This document shows, one piece after another, positions 16,575-29,517 of a stretch of 64,000 nt of DNA (position 1 is the stretch's first letter; each line of letters opens with the position of its first letter). Source of the DNA: Gammaproteobacteria bacterium (GTDB lineage Bacteria; Pseudomonadota; Gammaproteobacteria; Steroidobacterales; Steroidobacteraceae); NCBI GenBank assembly GCA_016882265.1, contig VGVB01000001.1, positions 162,882 to 226,881 on the forward strand, read 5' to 3'. The translations under genes were made by a program, and so were the position numbers. The notes beneath the pieces are model-generated. The model saw only the letters and a list, made by a program, of their open reading frames with translations, had not been told where the DNA came from and did not search any database.

Positions 16575-18540
16575 ACGGCAGCGTAAAGGCGATGACGTAA
16601 TCCCCCGGGGTTCCCTGGTAGAGCGCGTGACCACCGGCGGCGATGACGACGAACTGCCGGCCGCCGATCGCGTAGGTCATCGGCGTCGCCTGCCCGCCGG
16701 CTGGCAGCTCGTGCTCCCACAGCACGGCGCCGCTGTCGATGTCGAAGGCACGGATCCGGTCATCGAGCGTCGCGGCGATGAAGGCGAGACCGCCGCCGGT
16801 GGCGATCGCTCCGCCGGCATGCGGCGTACCGAGCCGGCCAAGTCCCGGCAGCGGAATCGGCGCGAGTTTTTTCGCCGAGCCCAGCGGCACCTGCCAGCGG
16901 ATCGTGCCGTTGTCGAGATCGACAGCCGCGAGCCGTCCCCACGGCGGTGGCGAGCAGGGCACGCCGAGCGGCGAGCTGAGCAATTGCACCCGTGCTTCGT
17001 ACGGCGTGCCGGCCTGGGCGACAGACATCTCGGCGCCGATATCGAAGCGCTCGTAACTTTCGCCGGCCGCGGTTCCGCCCGTACGTGGCACCAGCCGCAG
17101 CACCGTCGCGAAATGCGCCGTCGGTACGATCAGTAGCTGACGTGCGGCATCCCACGCGCCGCCGCCCCAGTTGGCGCCGCCCCCGGCCGACGGCATCTGC
17201 ACGGTGCCCTGCAGGCTCGGCGGCGTGTAAATCGGGCCATAGCGCAGCGCCGCGACGCGCCGGCGGCACAACCACCGATCGAGCGGCGTGAAGCCCCAGG
17301 CATCCTCGGGCGTGAAACCCTGCGCAACCAGCGGTGGCGGCGCGACCGGGAACGGCTGGGTCGGCGACAACCATTCCCCGGCGACGCCGTCCTGCGGCAC
17401 CAGGCGTTCCTCGATCGGGAACAGCGGCTCGCCGGTGACCCGGTCGAAGACGAACACCAGTCCCTGCTTGGTGAGCTGCACGACGGCCGGGATCAGGCGT
17501 CCGTCACGCCGCAGCTCGATCAGGATCGGCTGGGCCGGCAGATCGTAGTCCCAGACGTCGTGGTGCACGAGCTGGCGGTGCCAGACGAGTTCACCGGTCG
17601 AGGCGCGCAGCGCGACCAGTGAATTGGCGTAACGGTTTTCGCCGGGCCGCAGGCCGCCAAAGAAATCCGGGCCCGGACTGGTGGTCGGCAGGAACACGAG
17701 GTCGCGCGCCTCGTCCACGGCGATCATCGACCAGACGTTGGCATGGCCGGTGTGCGCGGCACTGCCGGCGCCCCAGGTCGCGGCGGCCGGATCGGTCGCC
17801 GCGCGCGGGATCGGGTCGAACTCCCAGCGCAGCGCACCGCTGCGCAGATCGAGCGCGCGAACCTTGCCGCTCGGACCGTCGGCGCGCAACCCGTCCATGA
17901 CCAGCGAGCCGAAGATCGCAAGGTCGCCGGCGATGGCCGGCGGCGAGCCGATCTGCAGCTCGCGCCGGGTCAGCAGCTTCTTGCCCGGATCCAGGACTAC
18001 TGCACCGTTGCGGCCGAAATCCCGGCAACGCCGGCCATTGCGTGCATCGAGGGCGAAGACGCGGAAATCCCAGGTTCCATAGATGATCCGCCGCCGGCAG
18101 GGCGCCGCCGGCGCCGCTTCCGGATCGAGCCATGCGGCGACGCCGCGGCACTTCGGGCCGATCACATCGCGCGGGTCGATCGGGCCGTTCGGCTCGAACA
18201 CCCAGCGCTCACTGCCATCGACCGGATCGAGCGCTACCGCGCGACCGAATGGCGTGCACAGCACCAGCAGGCCGTCGACGAGGATCGGCGTGCTCTGGAA
18301 CGACTGGTTGCGCTCGAGCTCCGGCCCGCGCCGGGCCAGTTCGCCGGTGCGGTAGGTCCACGCGACCGTGAGCCCGTGCACGTTCGCACGATTGATTTCG
18401 GCCAATGCCGAGTACTTCGTGCCGGCCTGGTCGCCGGAGTAGTAGGGCCAGTCCTGCGCGCCGGCGGTCGAGGCGAGCAACAGCAACGCCGCGGCGCTGA
18501 GCCAGGGCGAGGTGCTGGCGTGGCAGCGGCGCGTAGACAT
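16573..18540 (-). CDS. Periplasmic PQQ-dependent dehydrogenase (soluble glucose-dehydrogenase-like)
   Basis: 655 aa. Sec signal peptide with hydrophobic core LSAAALLLLAS and cleavage near AGA-QDW, then an eight-bladed quinoprotein propeller. Characteristic segments are DWPYYSGDQAGTKYSAL, HHDVWDYDLPAQPIL (PQQ/Ca-site Asp region), VVQLTKQGLVFVFDRVTGEP, and the closing GGRQFVVIAAGGHALYQGTPGD. It resembles the catalytic domain of membrane glucose/quinate dehydrogenase without the N-terminal membrane helices, so the electron acceptor must be separate. It oxidises an alcohol, sugar or polyol; the substrate is not readable. It lies just upstream of the TA module on the same strand. Confidence 0.88.
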   Translation of the reverse strand: MSTRRCHASTSPWLSAAALLLLASTAGAQDWPYYSGDQAGTKYSALAEINRANVHGLTVAWTYRTGELARRGPELERNQSFQSTPILVDGLLVLCTPFGRAVALDPVDGSERWVFEPNGPIDPRDVIGPKCRGVAAWLDPEAAPAAPCRRRIIYGTWDFRVFALDARNGRRCRDFGRNGAVVLDPGKKLLTRRELQIGSPPAIAGDLAIFGSLVMDGLRADGPSGKVRALDLRSGALRWEFDPIPRAATDPAAATWGAGSAAHTGHANVWSMIAVDEARDLVFLPTTSPGPDFFGGLRPGENRYANSLVALRASTGELVWHRQLVHHDVWDYDLPAQPILIELRRDGRLIPAVVQLTKQGLVFVFDRVTGEPLFPIEERLVPQDGVAGEWLSPTQPFPVAPPPLVAQGFTPEDAWGFTPLDRWLCRRRVAALRYGPIYTPPSLQGTVQMPSAGGGANWGGGAWDAARQLLIVPTAHFATVLRLVPRTGGTAAGESYERFDIGAEMSVAQAGTPYEARVQLLSSPLGVPCSPPPWGRLAAVDLDNGTIRWQVPLGSAKKLAPIPLPGLGRLGTPHAGGAIATGGGLAFIAATLDDRIRAFDIDSGAVLWEHELPAGGQATPMTYAIGGRQFVVIAAGGHALYQGTPGDYVIAFTLP

Positions 18541-18676
18541 GCGGAGGCTCCGGCAGATTCGCCAACTATGGAGTATCCGCTGTCGGGGCCCGACGCAGAA
18601 GCTGGCAGTCCTGTCAGGCGGCCGGGCAGACAACGATCTCAACAAGCCAGCGCGGGTTTGCGGGCCCCGGCTTCGC

Positions 18677-19831
18677 TCAGAGCGAGCGGACCGCTTCCGG
18701 CACGCTCTGCAGCGGCAACGCCTCGATGCCGGGCGCCAGTGCGAAGGCGCGCTCGCCGCGATAGACCACCCATAGTTTCGCCAGGTCGAGATCCGCGCGG
18801 GCGATGTGCATCGACTTGTGCGTCGCCGGCGCATCCGTGAACCTGAACTCGAAGCCGTGGCGCCGGCCGCCGCGCTGCAGCAGCAGATCGAGTTCCGCGC
18901 CGCCGTGCGTCGCATAGAACCAGGCCTCGCCGGGACCGGCCGCGGCGAGCACCTGCTCCAGCGCGAATCCCTCCCAGGACCAGCCCATGCGTGGGTGCGC
19001 CAGCACCTCGCCCGGGTCGCGCAGGCCGAGCAGCGCGTGCAGGATGCCGCTGTCGCGCAGGTACAGTTTCGGCGACTTCACCAGCCGTTTGCGCACGTTC
19101 GCATGCCAGGGCGACAACCGGCGCAACAGGAACGCATGTGTCAGCACGTCGATGTACTTGCTGGCCGTGGCCTGGGTCACCGCGACCGTTCGGGCCAGTT
19201 CCGCCGCGTTCGCCAGACCGCCATGCAGGTGCGCCAGCATGATCCAGAAGCAGCGCAGCGCTTCCGGTGCCAGCGCGATTCCGAGGCGGGCCGCGTCGCG
19301 CGTGAGGAAGGTATCGATGAAGTGGCTGCGCCAGGCGAAGCTGTCCGCATCGTCCGCGGCGAGGAAGGATCTCGGAAAACCGCCGCGCTGCCACAGCAGC
19401 TCCGCGCGCCTGGTACTCACCTCCTCCAGTGTGAAACCGCCCAGCGGCACGAATTCCACGCGGCCAGCCAGCGTCTCGCTCGCCCCGCGAATCAGTTCGG
19501 GCGACACGCTGCCGAGAATCAGAAAGCGGGCACGCAGCGGTTCGCGATCCGCCAGCACCCGCAGCGTCGGGAAAAGCTGCGGCAATTCCTGGATCTCATC
19601 GATCACCACCAGACCGGTCAGCGCCCCGAGTGTGGATTCGGCGCTGGCGGCGAGCGCGGAGCGGTCGGCCGTCCGCTCCAGGTCCAGGTAGTTGCCTGGC
19701 GGAACGGAGAAGCTCCGGGCCAGCGTGGTCTTGCCACATTGTCGCGGTCCCAGGAGGGCGACGATCTGAGATCGTCCGAGGGCCTTCTCGATGGCCTGGC
19801 GGGGCTGGTTCCGAGCAAGAGTCTCAGACAT
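18677..19831 (-). CDS. AAA-type ATPase with C-terminal DUF4143 domain
   Basis: 384 aa. Walker A GPRQCGKTT at residues 28-36, Walker B LVVIDEIQELP with the Asp-Glu at 78-79, and a sensor-like LILGSVSPELIRG. The second half contains a winged-helix segment (LARTVAVTQATASKYIDVL) and the DUF4143 nuclease-like fold (GWSWEGFALEQVL, then GAELDLLLQRGGRRHGFEFR). These ATPases are common, usually solitary, mobile-looking genes of unresolved function. Several family members carry a PD-(D/E)XK-like end; here AELDLLL and FEFRF fit it. It has its own start, with no operon partner. Confidence 0.88.
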   Translation of the reverse strand: MSETLARNQPRQAIEKALGRSQIVALLGPRQCGKTTLARSFSVPPGNYLDLERTADRSALAASAESTLGALTGLVVIDEIQELPQLFPTLRVLADREPLRARFLILGSVSPELIRGASETLAGRVEFVPLGGFTLEEVSTRRAELLWQRGGFPRSFLAADDADSFAWRSHFIDTFLTRDAARLGIALAPEALRCFWIMLAHLHGGLANAAELARTVAVTQATASKYIDVLTHAFLLRRLSPWHANVRKRLVKSPKLYLRDSGILHALLGLRDPGEVLAHPRMGWSWEGFALEQVLAAAGPGEAWFYATHGGAELDLLLQRGGRRHGFEFRFTDAPATHKSMHIARADLDLAKLWVVYRGERAFALAPGIEALPLQSVPEAVRSL

Positions 19832-19888
19832 TCTTGAATAATGATAGTACAGCTATTATTTATCAATCATAAATCAACATCTCTTGGG

Positions 19889-20191
19889 CTATCCGGCTGG
19901 CTGCCACCCTGTTGTCGCTGCCCACCCGCCCTCAGCGCTGTGCGCACGCAGACGCGGCCGCACCTCCGCGCCGAACAGCTCCAGGCTCTCCCAGCCGAGC
20001 GCCGGATCGAGACCGCTGACCAGCGGGTGGAAGTTCAACGGTGCGTCGTCGCCGAGTGTTGCTCCGAGCTGCACGCACTGGTCGGGCGTCACGACCGGAT
20101 ACATCCCCGCTGCGTGCAGCGCGTGCGGGGCGATTCGGGCCCAGGCGCGCTCGGGATCCCTGCTCACGAAGACGGCGAACGGTCCCAGCAA
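19889..20191 (-). pseudogene. C-terminal remnant of a luciferase-like (LLM) flavin oxidoreductase
   Basis: The 385-bp gap between the ATPase and GntR genes holds only this 100-codon open stretch. It matches the last third of LLM-family enzymes: FAVFVSRDPERAWARIAPHAL, then VVTPDQCVQLGATL, then FHPLVSGLDPALGWESLELF near the end. Nothing resembling the FMN/F420 barrel precedes it; the upstream DNA is the GntR gene. It is therefore a truncated relic rather than a small gene. Its GC content is like the surroundings. The rest of the gap (19832-19888) is AT-rich and shows no feature I can name. Confidence 0.62.
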
Positions 20192-20216
20192 CCGCTGTCT
20201 TCCCGGCGTGCGGCCG

Positions 20217-20867
20217 CTACATGGTCCCCAGCGCCGCCCGCTCGCCCTCGGCGATGTGCGCGCGGGTCAGCGCCTGCGCGCGCGGTGCGTCGCGCGCCTG
20301 CAGCGCGGCGAGGATGCGCCGGTGCTCATTCAGCGAGGCGGCGATGCGGCCCTCGCGCTGCAGCGACTGGTGGCGGGTGAGCTTCATCACGCGGCGCAGG
20401 TCGGTGACAATCTGCTCGCGCCAGCGGTTACCGGCCAGCTCGAGCAGGCGGCGGTGAAAGCGCTCGTTGGCGGCAAAGAATGCATCGCGGTCGCCGGTGG
20501 TGGTCTCGAGCTCAGCGTGGATCGCGGCGAGCTCGGCCAGCCCGGTATCGCTCGCGCGCTCGGCAACTGCGGCCGCGGCGTCGGCCTCGAGCACGCCGAG
20601 CACGTGAAAGATCTCGGCGAGCTCCGGCGGCGTGACCTCGGCGACGTACGCGCCGCGACGCAGCTTCATCGCGACCAGGCCCTCGGCGGCCAGCACCTTC
20701 AGCGCCTCGCGCAGCGGCGTGCGGCTGATGCCGAGCTCAGCCGCGAGCGCCTGCTCGTCGATCCAGGCGCCCGGCGCCAGTTCGTGCGCGAGGATCCGCG
20801 CGCGCAGCCGGTCGGCTACCTGCTTGTACAGCGCGCTGGTTGGCAGGACGCTGGTGGGGGTGGGCAT
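20217..20867 (-). CDS. GntR-family regulator, FCD (FadR-like) subfamily
   Basis: 216 aa. N-terminal winged HTH (LYKQVADRLRARIL, then DEQALAAELGISRTPLREAL and VLAAEGLVAMKLRRGAYV), then an all-alpha FCD ligand domain with the metal-ligand pattern including FHRRLLELAGN and HRRILAAL near the end. It is divergent from the methylmalonyl-CoA mutase operon, with 112 bp between starts, so it probably controls that operon in response to an organic-acid or acyl-CoA ligand. An in-frame start 22 codons earlier exists, but it would place the promoter elements inside the coding region. Confidence 0.87.
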   Translation of the reverse strand: MPTPTSVLPTSALYKQVADRLRARILAHELAPGAWIDEQALAAELGISRTPLREALKVLAAEGLVAMKLRRGAYVAEVTPPELAEIFHVLGVLEADAAAAVAERASDTGLAELAAIHAELETTTGDRDAFFAANERFHRRLLELAGNRWREQIVTDLRRVMKLTRHQSLQREGRIAASLNEHRRILAALQARDAPRAQALTRAHIAEGERAALGTM

Positions 20868-20890
20868 GGCGATCCAGGTCACATCCGGCG

Positions 20891-20938
20891 CAAGATCGGG
20901 CTGTATCTTGCCCGGTCCATCAGTATAATGCAATTATA
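20891..20938. promoter_or_regulatory. Divergent GntR/mutase control region with two inverted repeats
   Basis: Two perfect inverted repeats lie between the divergent genes: CAAGAT-8-ATCTTG (20891-20910) and TATAATGCAATTATA (20924-20938). The second reads as a consensus -10 hexamer on both strands, so a protein bound there would block transcription in both directions. No strong -35 is visible for either side. Assignment of one or both as the GntR operator is inference from position and symmetry. Confidence 0.5.
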
Positions 20939-20979
20939 AATTATGAATTACGGTGGCACGGAGCGCGCCGGAGATCTAT

Positions 20980-23145
20980 ATGACTGATCAGGAAGACCTC
21001 CCGGATTCCGGCCAGCTCGACCTCTGGCGCCAGGCGGCCGCCCGTTCTGCGCCGGGCGGCGATCCCGACGCGCTCAACTGGCGTACGCCGGAAGGCCTCG
21101 CCGTCAAGCCGCTCTATACCGCTGCCGATCTCGCCGGCCTGCCGCACACCGACACGCTGCCCGGATTTCCGCCCTACGTCCGCGGGCCGCAGCCGACGAT
21201 GTACACGGTGCGACCGTGGACGATCCGCCAGTACGCCGGCTTCTCGACCGCCGCGGAGAGCAACGCCTTCTATCGCCGCACGCTGGCCGGAGGCGGCCAG
21301 GGCATCAGCGTCGCGTTCGACCTCGCCACGCATCGCGGCTATGACAGCGACCACCCGCGCGTGACCGGTGACGTCGGCAAGGCCGGCGTCGCAATCGACA
21401 GCGTCGAGGACATGAAGGTGCTGTTCGACGGCATTCCGCTCGACCGGGTCAGCGTGTCGATGACGATGAACGGCGCGGTGCTGCCGGTGCTGGCCGGCTA
21501 CATTGTCGCCGCCGAAGAGCAGGGCGTTCGCCCGGCGCAGCTCTCGGGGACCATCCAGAACGACATCCTCAAGGAGTTCATGGTCCGCAACACGTATATC
21601 TATCCGCCGGCACCGAGCATGCGCATCGTCGGCGACGTGATCGCGTACACCGCACAGCACCTGCCGCGCTTCAACTCGATCAGCATTTCCGGCTATCACA
21701 TGCAGGAGGCGGGCGCGAACCAGGCCCTCGAGCTCGCTTTCACGCTGGCCGATGGCATGGAATACGTGCGCGCGGCGCTGGCGTGCGGTCTCGACATCGA
21801 TGCGTTCGCGGGCCAGCTCTCGTTCTTCTTCGGCATCGGCATGAACTTCTACCTCGAGGTCGCCAAGCTGCGCGCCGCGCGGCTGCTGTGGTACCGGATC
21901 ATGGGCGAGTTCGGCGCGCAGAACCCGAAGAGCCGGATGCTGCGTACGCACTGCCAGACTTCGGGCTGGAGCCTGACCGCGCAGGATCCCTACAACAACG
22001 TCGTGCGCACGACGATCGAGGCGCTGGCCGCCGTGTTCGGCGGCACGCAGTCGCTGCACACCAATGCCTTCGACGAGGCGCTGGCGCTGCCGTCCGACCA
22101 GAGCGCGCGCATCGCGCGCAACACGCAGCTCATCCTGCAGGAAGAGACGCACATCACCAGCGTCGTCGATCCGTGGGCCGGCAGCTTCCTGATGGAGACG
22201 CTGACGCAGCAGATGGCCGACAAGGCCTGGTCGATCATCGGCGAGGTCGAGGCCCAGGGCGGCATGACGCGCGCCGTCGCCTCCGGCTGGGCCAAGCTGC
22301 GCATCGAGGCGAGCGCCGCGGAGAAGCAGGCGCGCATCGACGCCGGCAGTGACGTGATCGTCGGCGTCAACAGGTATCCGCCGCCGGCCAGCGAGCCGCT
22401 CGAGCTGCTCGAGGTCGACAACCACGCGGTCCGCGACGCGCAGATCCGCCGTCTCGCGGCGCTGCGCGCCGCGCGCGACGGGCCGGCCGTGCAGGCGGCG
22501 CTGACGGCGCTGGTACAATGCGCCCGGACCGGGGCGGGGAATCTGCTCGAGTTGACGATCGGCGCGATCCGCCTGCGCGCGACGGTCGGCGAGGTCAGCG
22601 ACGCGCTGGAGCAGGTGTTCGGGCGGCATCGGGCCGACACACAGAAGGTGACCGGGGTGTACGGAGCGGCCTACGGCAACGCCGCGGACTGGGACCGGCT
22701 CAAGGCCGACGTGGCGGCGTTCGCCGCTGACTATGGCCGCCGCCCGCGCGTGCTGATCGCCAAGCTCGGCCAGGATGGCCACGACCGCGGCGCACGCGTG
22801 GTCGCCAGCGCCTTCGCCGATCTCGGCTTCGACGTCGACATCGGGCCGCTGTTCCAGACCGCGGAGGAATGCGCGCGCCAGGCGCTCGAGAACGACGTGC
22901 ACGCGGTCGGCGTCTCGACGCTGGCCGCCGGGCACAAGACGCTGGTGCCGGCGATCATCGCCAGCCTGCAGGAGCAGGGCGGCGACGACATCGTCGTGTT
23001 CGTCGGCGGCGTCGTGCCGCCGCAGGACCACGAGTTCCTGCGCGCCGCCGGAGTGCGCGGCATCTACGGACCGGGCACGCCGATCCCGGCGAGCGCGCGC
23101 GACGTGCTCGAGCAGATCAAGGCCCACTGCAAGCCGCGCCGGTGA
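20980..23145 (+). CDS. scpA: Methylmalonyl-CoA mutase, catalytic and B12-binding domains
   Basis: 721 aa. Converts (R)-methylmalonyl-CoA to succinyl-CoA with adenosylcobalamin. Substrate barrel segments include [17 protein letters not shown] and [11 protein letters not shown]; the cobalamin domain has DGHDRGAR near residue 600. ATG chosen over an upstream GTG at 20953 because a GGAG site lies 6 nt before it. The single-polypeptide large-subunit type (MutB/ScpA) functions as a homodimer without MutA. It opens a five-gene propionyl-CoA module and its stop overlaps meaB (GTGA). Confidence 0.95.
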   Translation: MTDQEDLPDSGQLDLWRQAAARSAPGGDPDALNWRTPEGLAVKPLYTAADLAGLPHTDTLPGFPPYVRGPQPTMYTVRPWTIRQYAGFSTAAESNAFYRRTLAGGGQGISVAFDLATHRGYDSDHPRVTGDVGKAGVAIDSVEDMKVLFDGIPLDRVSVSMTMNGAVLPVLAGYIVAAEEQGVRPAQLSGTIQNDILKEFMVRNTYIYPPAPSMRIVGDVIAYTAQHLPRFNSISISGYHMQEAGANQALELAFTLADGMEYVRAALACGLDIDAFAGQLSFFFGIGMNFYLEVAKLRAARLLWYRIMGEFGAQNPKSRMLRTHCQTSGWSLTAQDPYNNVVRTTIEALAAVFGGTQSLHTNAFDEALALPSDQSARIARNTQLILQEETHITSVVDPWAGSFLMETLTQQMADKAWSIIGEVEAQGGMTRAVASGWAKLRIEASAAEKQARIDAGSDVIVGVNRYPPPASEPLELLEVDNHAVRDAQIRRLAALRAARDGPAVQAALTALVQCARTGAGNLLELTIGAIRLRATVGEVSDALEQVFGRHRADTQKVTGVYGAAYGNAADWDRLKADVAAFAADYGRRPRVLIAKLGQDGHDRGARVVASAFADLGFDVDIGPLFQTAEECARQALENDVHAVGVSTLAAGHKTLVPAIIASLQEQGGDDIVVFVGGVVPPQDHEFLRAAGVRGIYGPGTPIPASARDVLEQIKAHCKPRR

Positions 23146-24125
23146 GCATCCCGCCCGCTGATCAGTCGCTGGCCGACGGCGTGCGCCGCGGCGACCGCCG
23201 CGCGCTGGCCCGCGCGATCACGCTGCTGGAGTCGACCCGACCCGACCACCGGCCGCGCGCCGATGCGCTGTTGAACGCGCTGCTGCCGCACACCGGCCGG
23301 GCGTTGCGTCTCGGCATCTCCGGCGTGCCCGGCGCCGGCAAGTCCACGTTCATCGAGACGCTCGGCCTGCACCTGATCGGCCGCGGCCAGTGCGTCGCGG
23401 TGCTGGCGGTCGATCCGTCGTCGAGCATTTCCGGCGGCTCGATCCTCGGCGACAAGACCCGCATGGAGCGCCTCGCGCAGCAGCCGGCCGCCTACATCCG
23501 GCCGAGCCCGGCCGGCGGCGCGCCGGGCGGCGTGGCCGGCCACACCCGCGAGGCGCTGCTCGCCTGCGAGGCCGCCGGCTTCGACCTCGTCATCGTCGAG
23601 ACCGTCGGCATCGGCCAGAGCGAAGCGACCGTCGCCGGCATGACCGACCTGTTCGTGCTGGTGCAGCTTCCGAACGCCGGCGATGAGCTGCAGGCGATCA
23701 AGCGCGGCGCTATGGAGCTCGCCGACCTCATCGTCGTCAACAAGGCCGACCTCGATGCGGCGGCGGCGGAGCGCGCCAGAGCAACGCTCGCCGGTGCGCT
23801 CGGCGCCTTCGCTGCGCACAGCCGCGGCGGCCGTCCGCCGCCGGTGCTGGTCGTCAGCGCGCTGCGTGGCGACGGCATCGCCGAATTCCACGCCGCCGTC
23901 GAGCGCGAGGCCGAGACACGACGCAGCAGCGGCGCCTTCGCGGAGCGCCGCCGCCAGCAGGCACTGGCCTGGATGTGGGACACCGTGCACGCCGGGCTGC
24001 TGGCCGACTTCCACGAGCATCCGGCGGTGCGCGCGGCACTGCCGGCGCTGCTCGCCGACGTCGCCGCGGCGCGGATCGCACCACCGGCCGCGGCGCGCGC
24101 GCTGCTGGACCGCTTCGAGCACTGA
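23142..24125 (+). CDS. meaB: MeaB/ArgK G-protein chaperone of methylmalonyl-CoA mutase
   Basis: 327 aa GTPase that protects and reloads methylmalonyl-CoA mutase with cobalamin. P-loop GVPGAGKST at residues 61-69, the family signature [18 protein letters not shown], the ETVGIGQSE switch region, and NKAD for guanine recognition. GTG start overlaps the mutase stop by GTGA, so the two are translationally coupled. The length matches the family. Confidence 0.95.
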   Translation: MSIPPADQSLADGVRRGDRRALARAITLLESTRPDHRPRADALLNALLPHTGRALRLGISGVPGAGKSTFIETLGLHLIGRGQCVAVLAVDPSSSISGGSILGDKTRMERLAQQPAAYIRPSPAGGAPGGVAGHTREALLACEAAGFDLVIVETVGIGQSEATVAGMTDLFVLVQLPNAGDELQAIKRGAMELADLIVVNKADLDAAAAERARATLAGALGAFAAHSRGGRPPPVLVVSALRGDGIAEFHAAVEREAETRRSSGAFAERRRQQALAWMWDTVHAGLLADFHEHPAVRAALPALLADVAAARIAPPAAARALLDRFEH

Positions 24126-24135
24126 GGGCGACGCC

Positions 24136-25664
24136 ATGCACGACATCATCGCGGAACTCGAGGCCCGGCGCGCGCGCGCCAGGCTGGGCGGCGGCGAGAA
24201 GCGCATTGCCGCGCAGCACGCCAAGGGCAAGCTGACCGCGCGCGAGCGACTCGATGTGCTGCTCGACGAAGGCAGCTTCGAGGAATGGGACATGTTCGTC
24301 GAGCATCGCTGCAGCGACTTCGGCATGGCCGAGCAGCGCGTGCCCGGCGACGGCGTGGTCACCGGCCACGGCCGGATCGACGGCCGGCTGGTGTTCGTGT
24401 TCAGCCAGGACTTCACTGTGTTCGGCGGCGCGCTGTCCGAGGCGCACGCCGAGAAGATCTGCAAGATCATGGACCAGGCGCTCAAGGTCGGCGCGCCGGT
24501 GATCGGCATCAACGATTCCGGCGGCGCGCGCATCCAGGAAGGGGTCGCCTCGCTCGGCGGCTACGCCGAGGTGTTCCAGCGCAACGTGCTCGCCTCCGGC
24601 GTCGTGCCGCAGCTCAGCCTGGTGATGGGCCCCTGCGCCGGCGGCGCGGTGTACAGCCCGGCGATGACCGACTTCATCTTCATGGTCCGCGACTCGAGCT
24701 ACATGTTCGTCACCGGCCCCGACGTCACCCGCACCGTGACCCACGAGGAGGTGACCGCCGAGCAGCTCGGCGGCGCGAGCACGCACACCACGAAGAGCGG
24801 CGTCGCCGACCTCGCATTCGACAACGACGTCGATGCGCTGCTGATGGCGCGCCGGCTGTTCGGCTACCTGCCGCTCAGCAACCGTGAACGGCCGCCGCAC
24901 GGCCCCGGCGACGACCCACCGGACCGCGACGACCTGTCGCTCGACACGCTGGTGCCGGACAGTCCGAACCAGCCGTACGACATCAAGGAGCTGATCGTCA
25001 AGGTCGCCGACGACGGCGAGTTCTTCGAGCTGCAACCCGACTACGCCGCCAACATCGTCACCGGCTTCGGCCGCATGGGCGGCCAGACGGTCGGCTTCGT
25101 CGGCAACCAGCCACTGGTGCTGGCCGGCTGCCTCGACATCCACAGCAGTTGCAAGGGTGCGCGTTTCGTGCGCTTCTGCGACGCCTTCCACATCCCGGTG
25201 CTCACCTTCGTCGACGTGCCCGGCTTCATGCCCGGCACTGACCAGGAGTACGGCGGCATCATCAGGCACGGCGCCAAGCTGCTGTATGCCTATGCCGAGG
25301 CGACGGTGCCGAAGATCACCGTGATCACGCGCAAGGCCTACGGCGGGGCTTACGACGTGATGGCCTCCAAGCACTTGCGCGGCGACGTCAACCTCGCCTG
25401 GCCGAGCGCCGAGATCGCGGTGATGGGCGCCAAGGGCGCGGTCGAGATCATCTTCCGCGAGGAGAAGAATGACCCGGCGCGCATCGCGGCGCGGGAAGCG
25501 GAGTACCGCGCCAAGTTCGCCAACCCGTTCATCGCCAGCGCCCGCGGCTACATCGACGACGTGATCCAGCCGCACGCCACACGCCGGCGCATCTGCCGCT
25601 CGCTCGCCATGCTGCACGGCAAGAAGCTGGAAAACCCGTGGCGCAAGCACGGCAACATCCCGCT

Positions 25665-25668
<4 letters not shown>
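24136..25668 (+). CDS. pccB: Propionyl-CoA carboxylase beta subunit (carboxyltransferase)
   Basis: 510 aa acyl-CoA carboxyltransferase. Both crotonase-like halves are present: the acyl-CoA-binding [18 protein letters not shown] and [19 protein letters not shown], and the carboxybiotin side [21 protein letters not shown] followed by [15 protein letters not shown]-type length and the C-terminal HGNIPL ending are typical of PccB. It transfers CO2 from biotin on the alpha subunit to propionyl-CoA, giving methylmalonyl-CoA for the mutase encoded upstream. Its stop overlaps pccA by GTGA. Confidence 0.93.
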
Positions 25669-28216
<2,548 letters not shown>

Positions 28217-28304
28217 CAGGCTCCTCATCGGGACCGAGCACGCACTGCCGCCGCCGATGCGCCGTCCGAGCGCTTCGCCTCTCCGCATGTGCGCATGTCC
28301 AACG

Positions 28305-29492
28305 TCAGGAACCGGCTGCGTCGCGTATCATGCTGCGCGCAATCACCAGTTGCTGGACCTGGCTGGTGCCCTCGTAAATACGGAACAGCCGCACGTCGCG
28401 GTAGAACCGCTCGATGGCGTAGTCCCTGATGTAGCCGGCACCGCCGTGAATCTGCAGGCAGCGGTCGGCAACGCGTCCGCACATTTCGGAAGCAAACAGC
28501 TTGGCGCAGGCAGCCTGGGTACTCACTCCTTCACCGGCATCGCGACGCTGCGCTGCGTCCAGCACCATGCAGCGCGCCGCATAGATCTCGGTCCGTGAAT
28601 CCGCCAGCATCGCCTGTATCAGTTGAAACTGAGCAATTGGCTGGCCGAACTGGCGCCGCTCCAGGGCATAAGTCAGCGCGTCACGCAGCATGCGCTCAGC
28701 CGCGCCGACGCAGACGGCAGCTATGTTCAAGCGAGCCTTGTCGAGCACCTTCATCGCTGTTCTGAATCCCAAGCCCTCCACCAGACCGATCAGATGCCCC
28801 ACCGGTACGCGGCAGTCATCGAAGATCACGTCGCAGGTATGCGCACCGTGCTGCCCCATCTTCCGGTCGATCTTGCCGAGTCTGAGCCCTGGTGTGCCGC
28901 GCTCAACAATCAGTGCCGAGATGCCGGCCGGTCCCTTACGGGCCGGATCGGTACGCGCCATGACGGTGAAGATGCCGGCCTCGGGCGCGTTGGTGATGTA
29001 GCGCTTGATCCCGTTGAGTACATAGTATTCGCCGTCGCGACGGGCAGCGGTCGTGAGCGATGCCGCGTCCGATCCGGCTCCGGGTTCAGTGAGCGCGAAT
29101 GCGGCAACAATTTCGCCGGTGGCCAGCTTCGGCAGATAGAGCGCTTTCTGCTCGGGGGTGCCGTCCATGACGAGGCCCTGCGACCCGATCCCGTTGTTGG
29201 TGCCGAAGATCGAGCGAAATGCCGGCGATGTCTGACCCAGTACCAGGGCGACACGTATCTCTTCTTCCGTGGTCAGACCCAACCCGCCGTATTGCTCGGG
29301 AATGGACAAGCCGAACAGGCCCAGCGCCTTCATGTCCGCAACGATGTCCGCCGGCACGGCATCGGTGTCGGCAAGCACTGCCTCGTTGGGAACCAGGCGG
29401 TCGCGCACGAAGCGTGCAATGCTTTCCAGCAGAACCTCGAGGTCCCATGGTCTCGAATCATCGTGGATCCTTGTGACGTTGCAGGTAATCAG
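28305..29492 (-). CDS. Acyl-CoA dehydrogenase with a non-canonical start codon
   Basis: About 395 aa. Complete acyl-CoA dehydrogenase body: KALGLFGLSIPEQYGGLG, ALTEPGAGSDAAS, RRQFGQPIAQFQLIQ, HGGAGYIRDYAIERFYRD and the catalytic Glu in IYEGTSQVQ. No in-frame ATG, GTG or TTG exists before the conserved N-terminus. The best candidates are CTG (29492) or ATT (29489), 5 and 8 nt after a GGAG. It is the last gene of the TetR-etfD-etfA-etfB operon, so it probably feeds electrons into that ETF. An undetected frameshift at the N-terminus is the alternative. Confidence 0.85.
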   Translation of the reverse strand: MITCNVTRIHDDSRPWDLEVLLESIARFVRDRLVPNEAVLADTDAVPADIVADMKALGLFGLSIPEQYGGLGLTTEEEIRVALVLGQTSPAFRSIFGTNNGIGSQGLVMDGTPEQKALYLPKLATGEIVAAFALTEPGAGSDAASLTTAARRDGEYYVLNGIKRYITNAPEAGIFTVMARTDPARKGPAGISALIVERGTPGLRLGKIDRKMGQHGAHTCDVIFDDCRVPVGHLIGLVEGLGFRTAMKVLDKARLNIAAVCVGAAERMLRDALTYALERRQFGQPIAQFQLIQAMLADSRTEIYAARCMVLDAAQRRDAGEGVSTQAACAKLFASEMCGRVADRCLQIHGGAGYIRDYAIERFYRDVRLFRIYEGTSQVQQLVIARSMIRDAAGS

Positions 29493-29517
29493 AACATCTC
29501 CGGCAGGGCGCCGCGGA

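Noticed and set aside
20941..23127. 728-codon open frame on the minus strand opposite methylmalonyl-CoA mutase, and similar long antisense frames (for example 5290-7086 and 7797-9539)
   Set aside because: High GC gives long stop-free antisense frames; their translations are Arg/Ala/His-rich with no family motifs, while the plus-strand genes have clear domains.
28217..28304. Terminator between the converging epimerase-like and dehydrogenase genes
   Set aside because: No stem followed by a T-run on either strand; the CATGTGCGCATG repeat is too weak.
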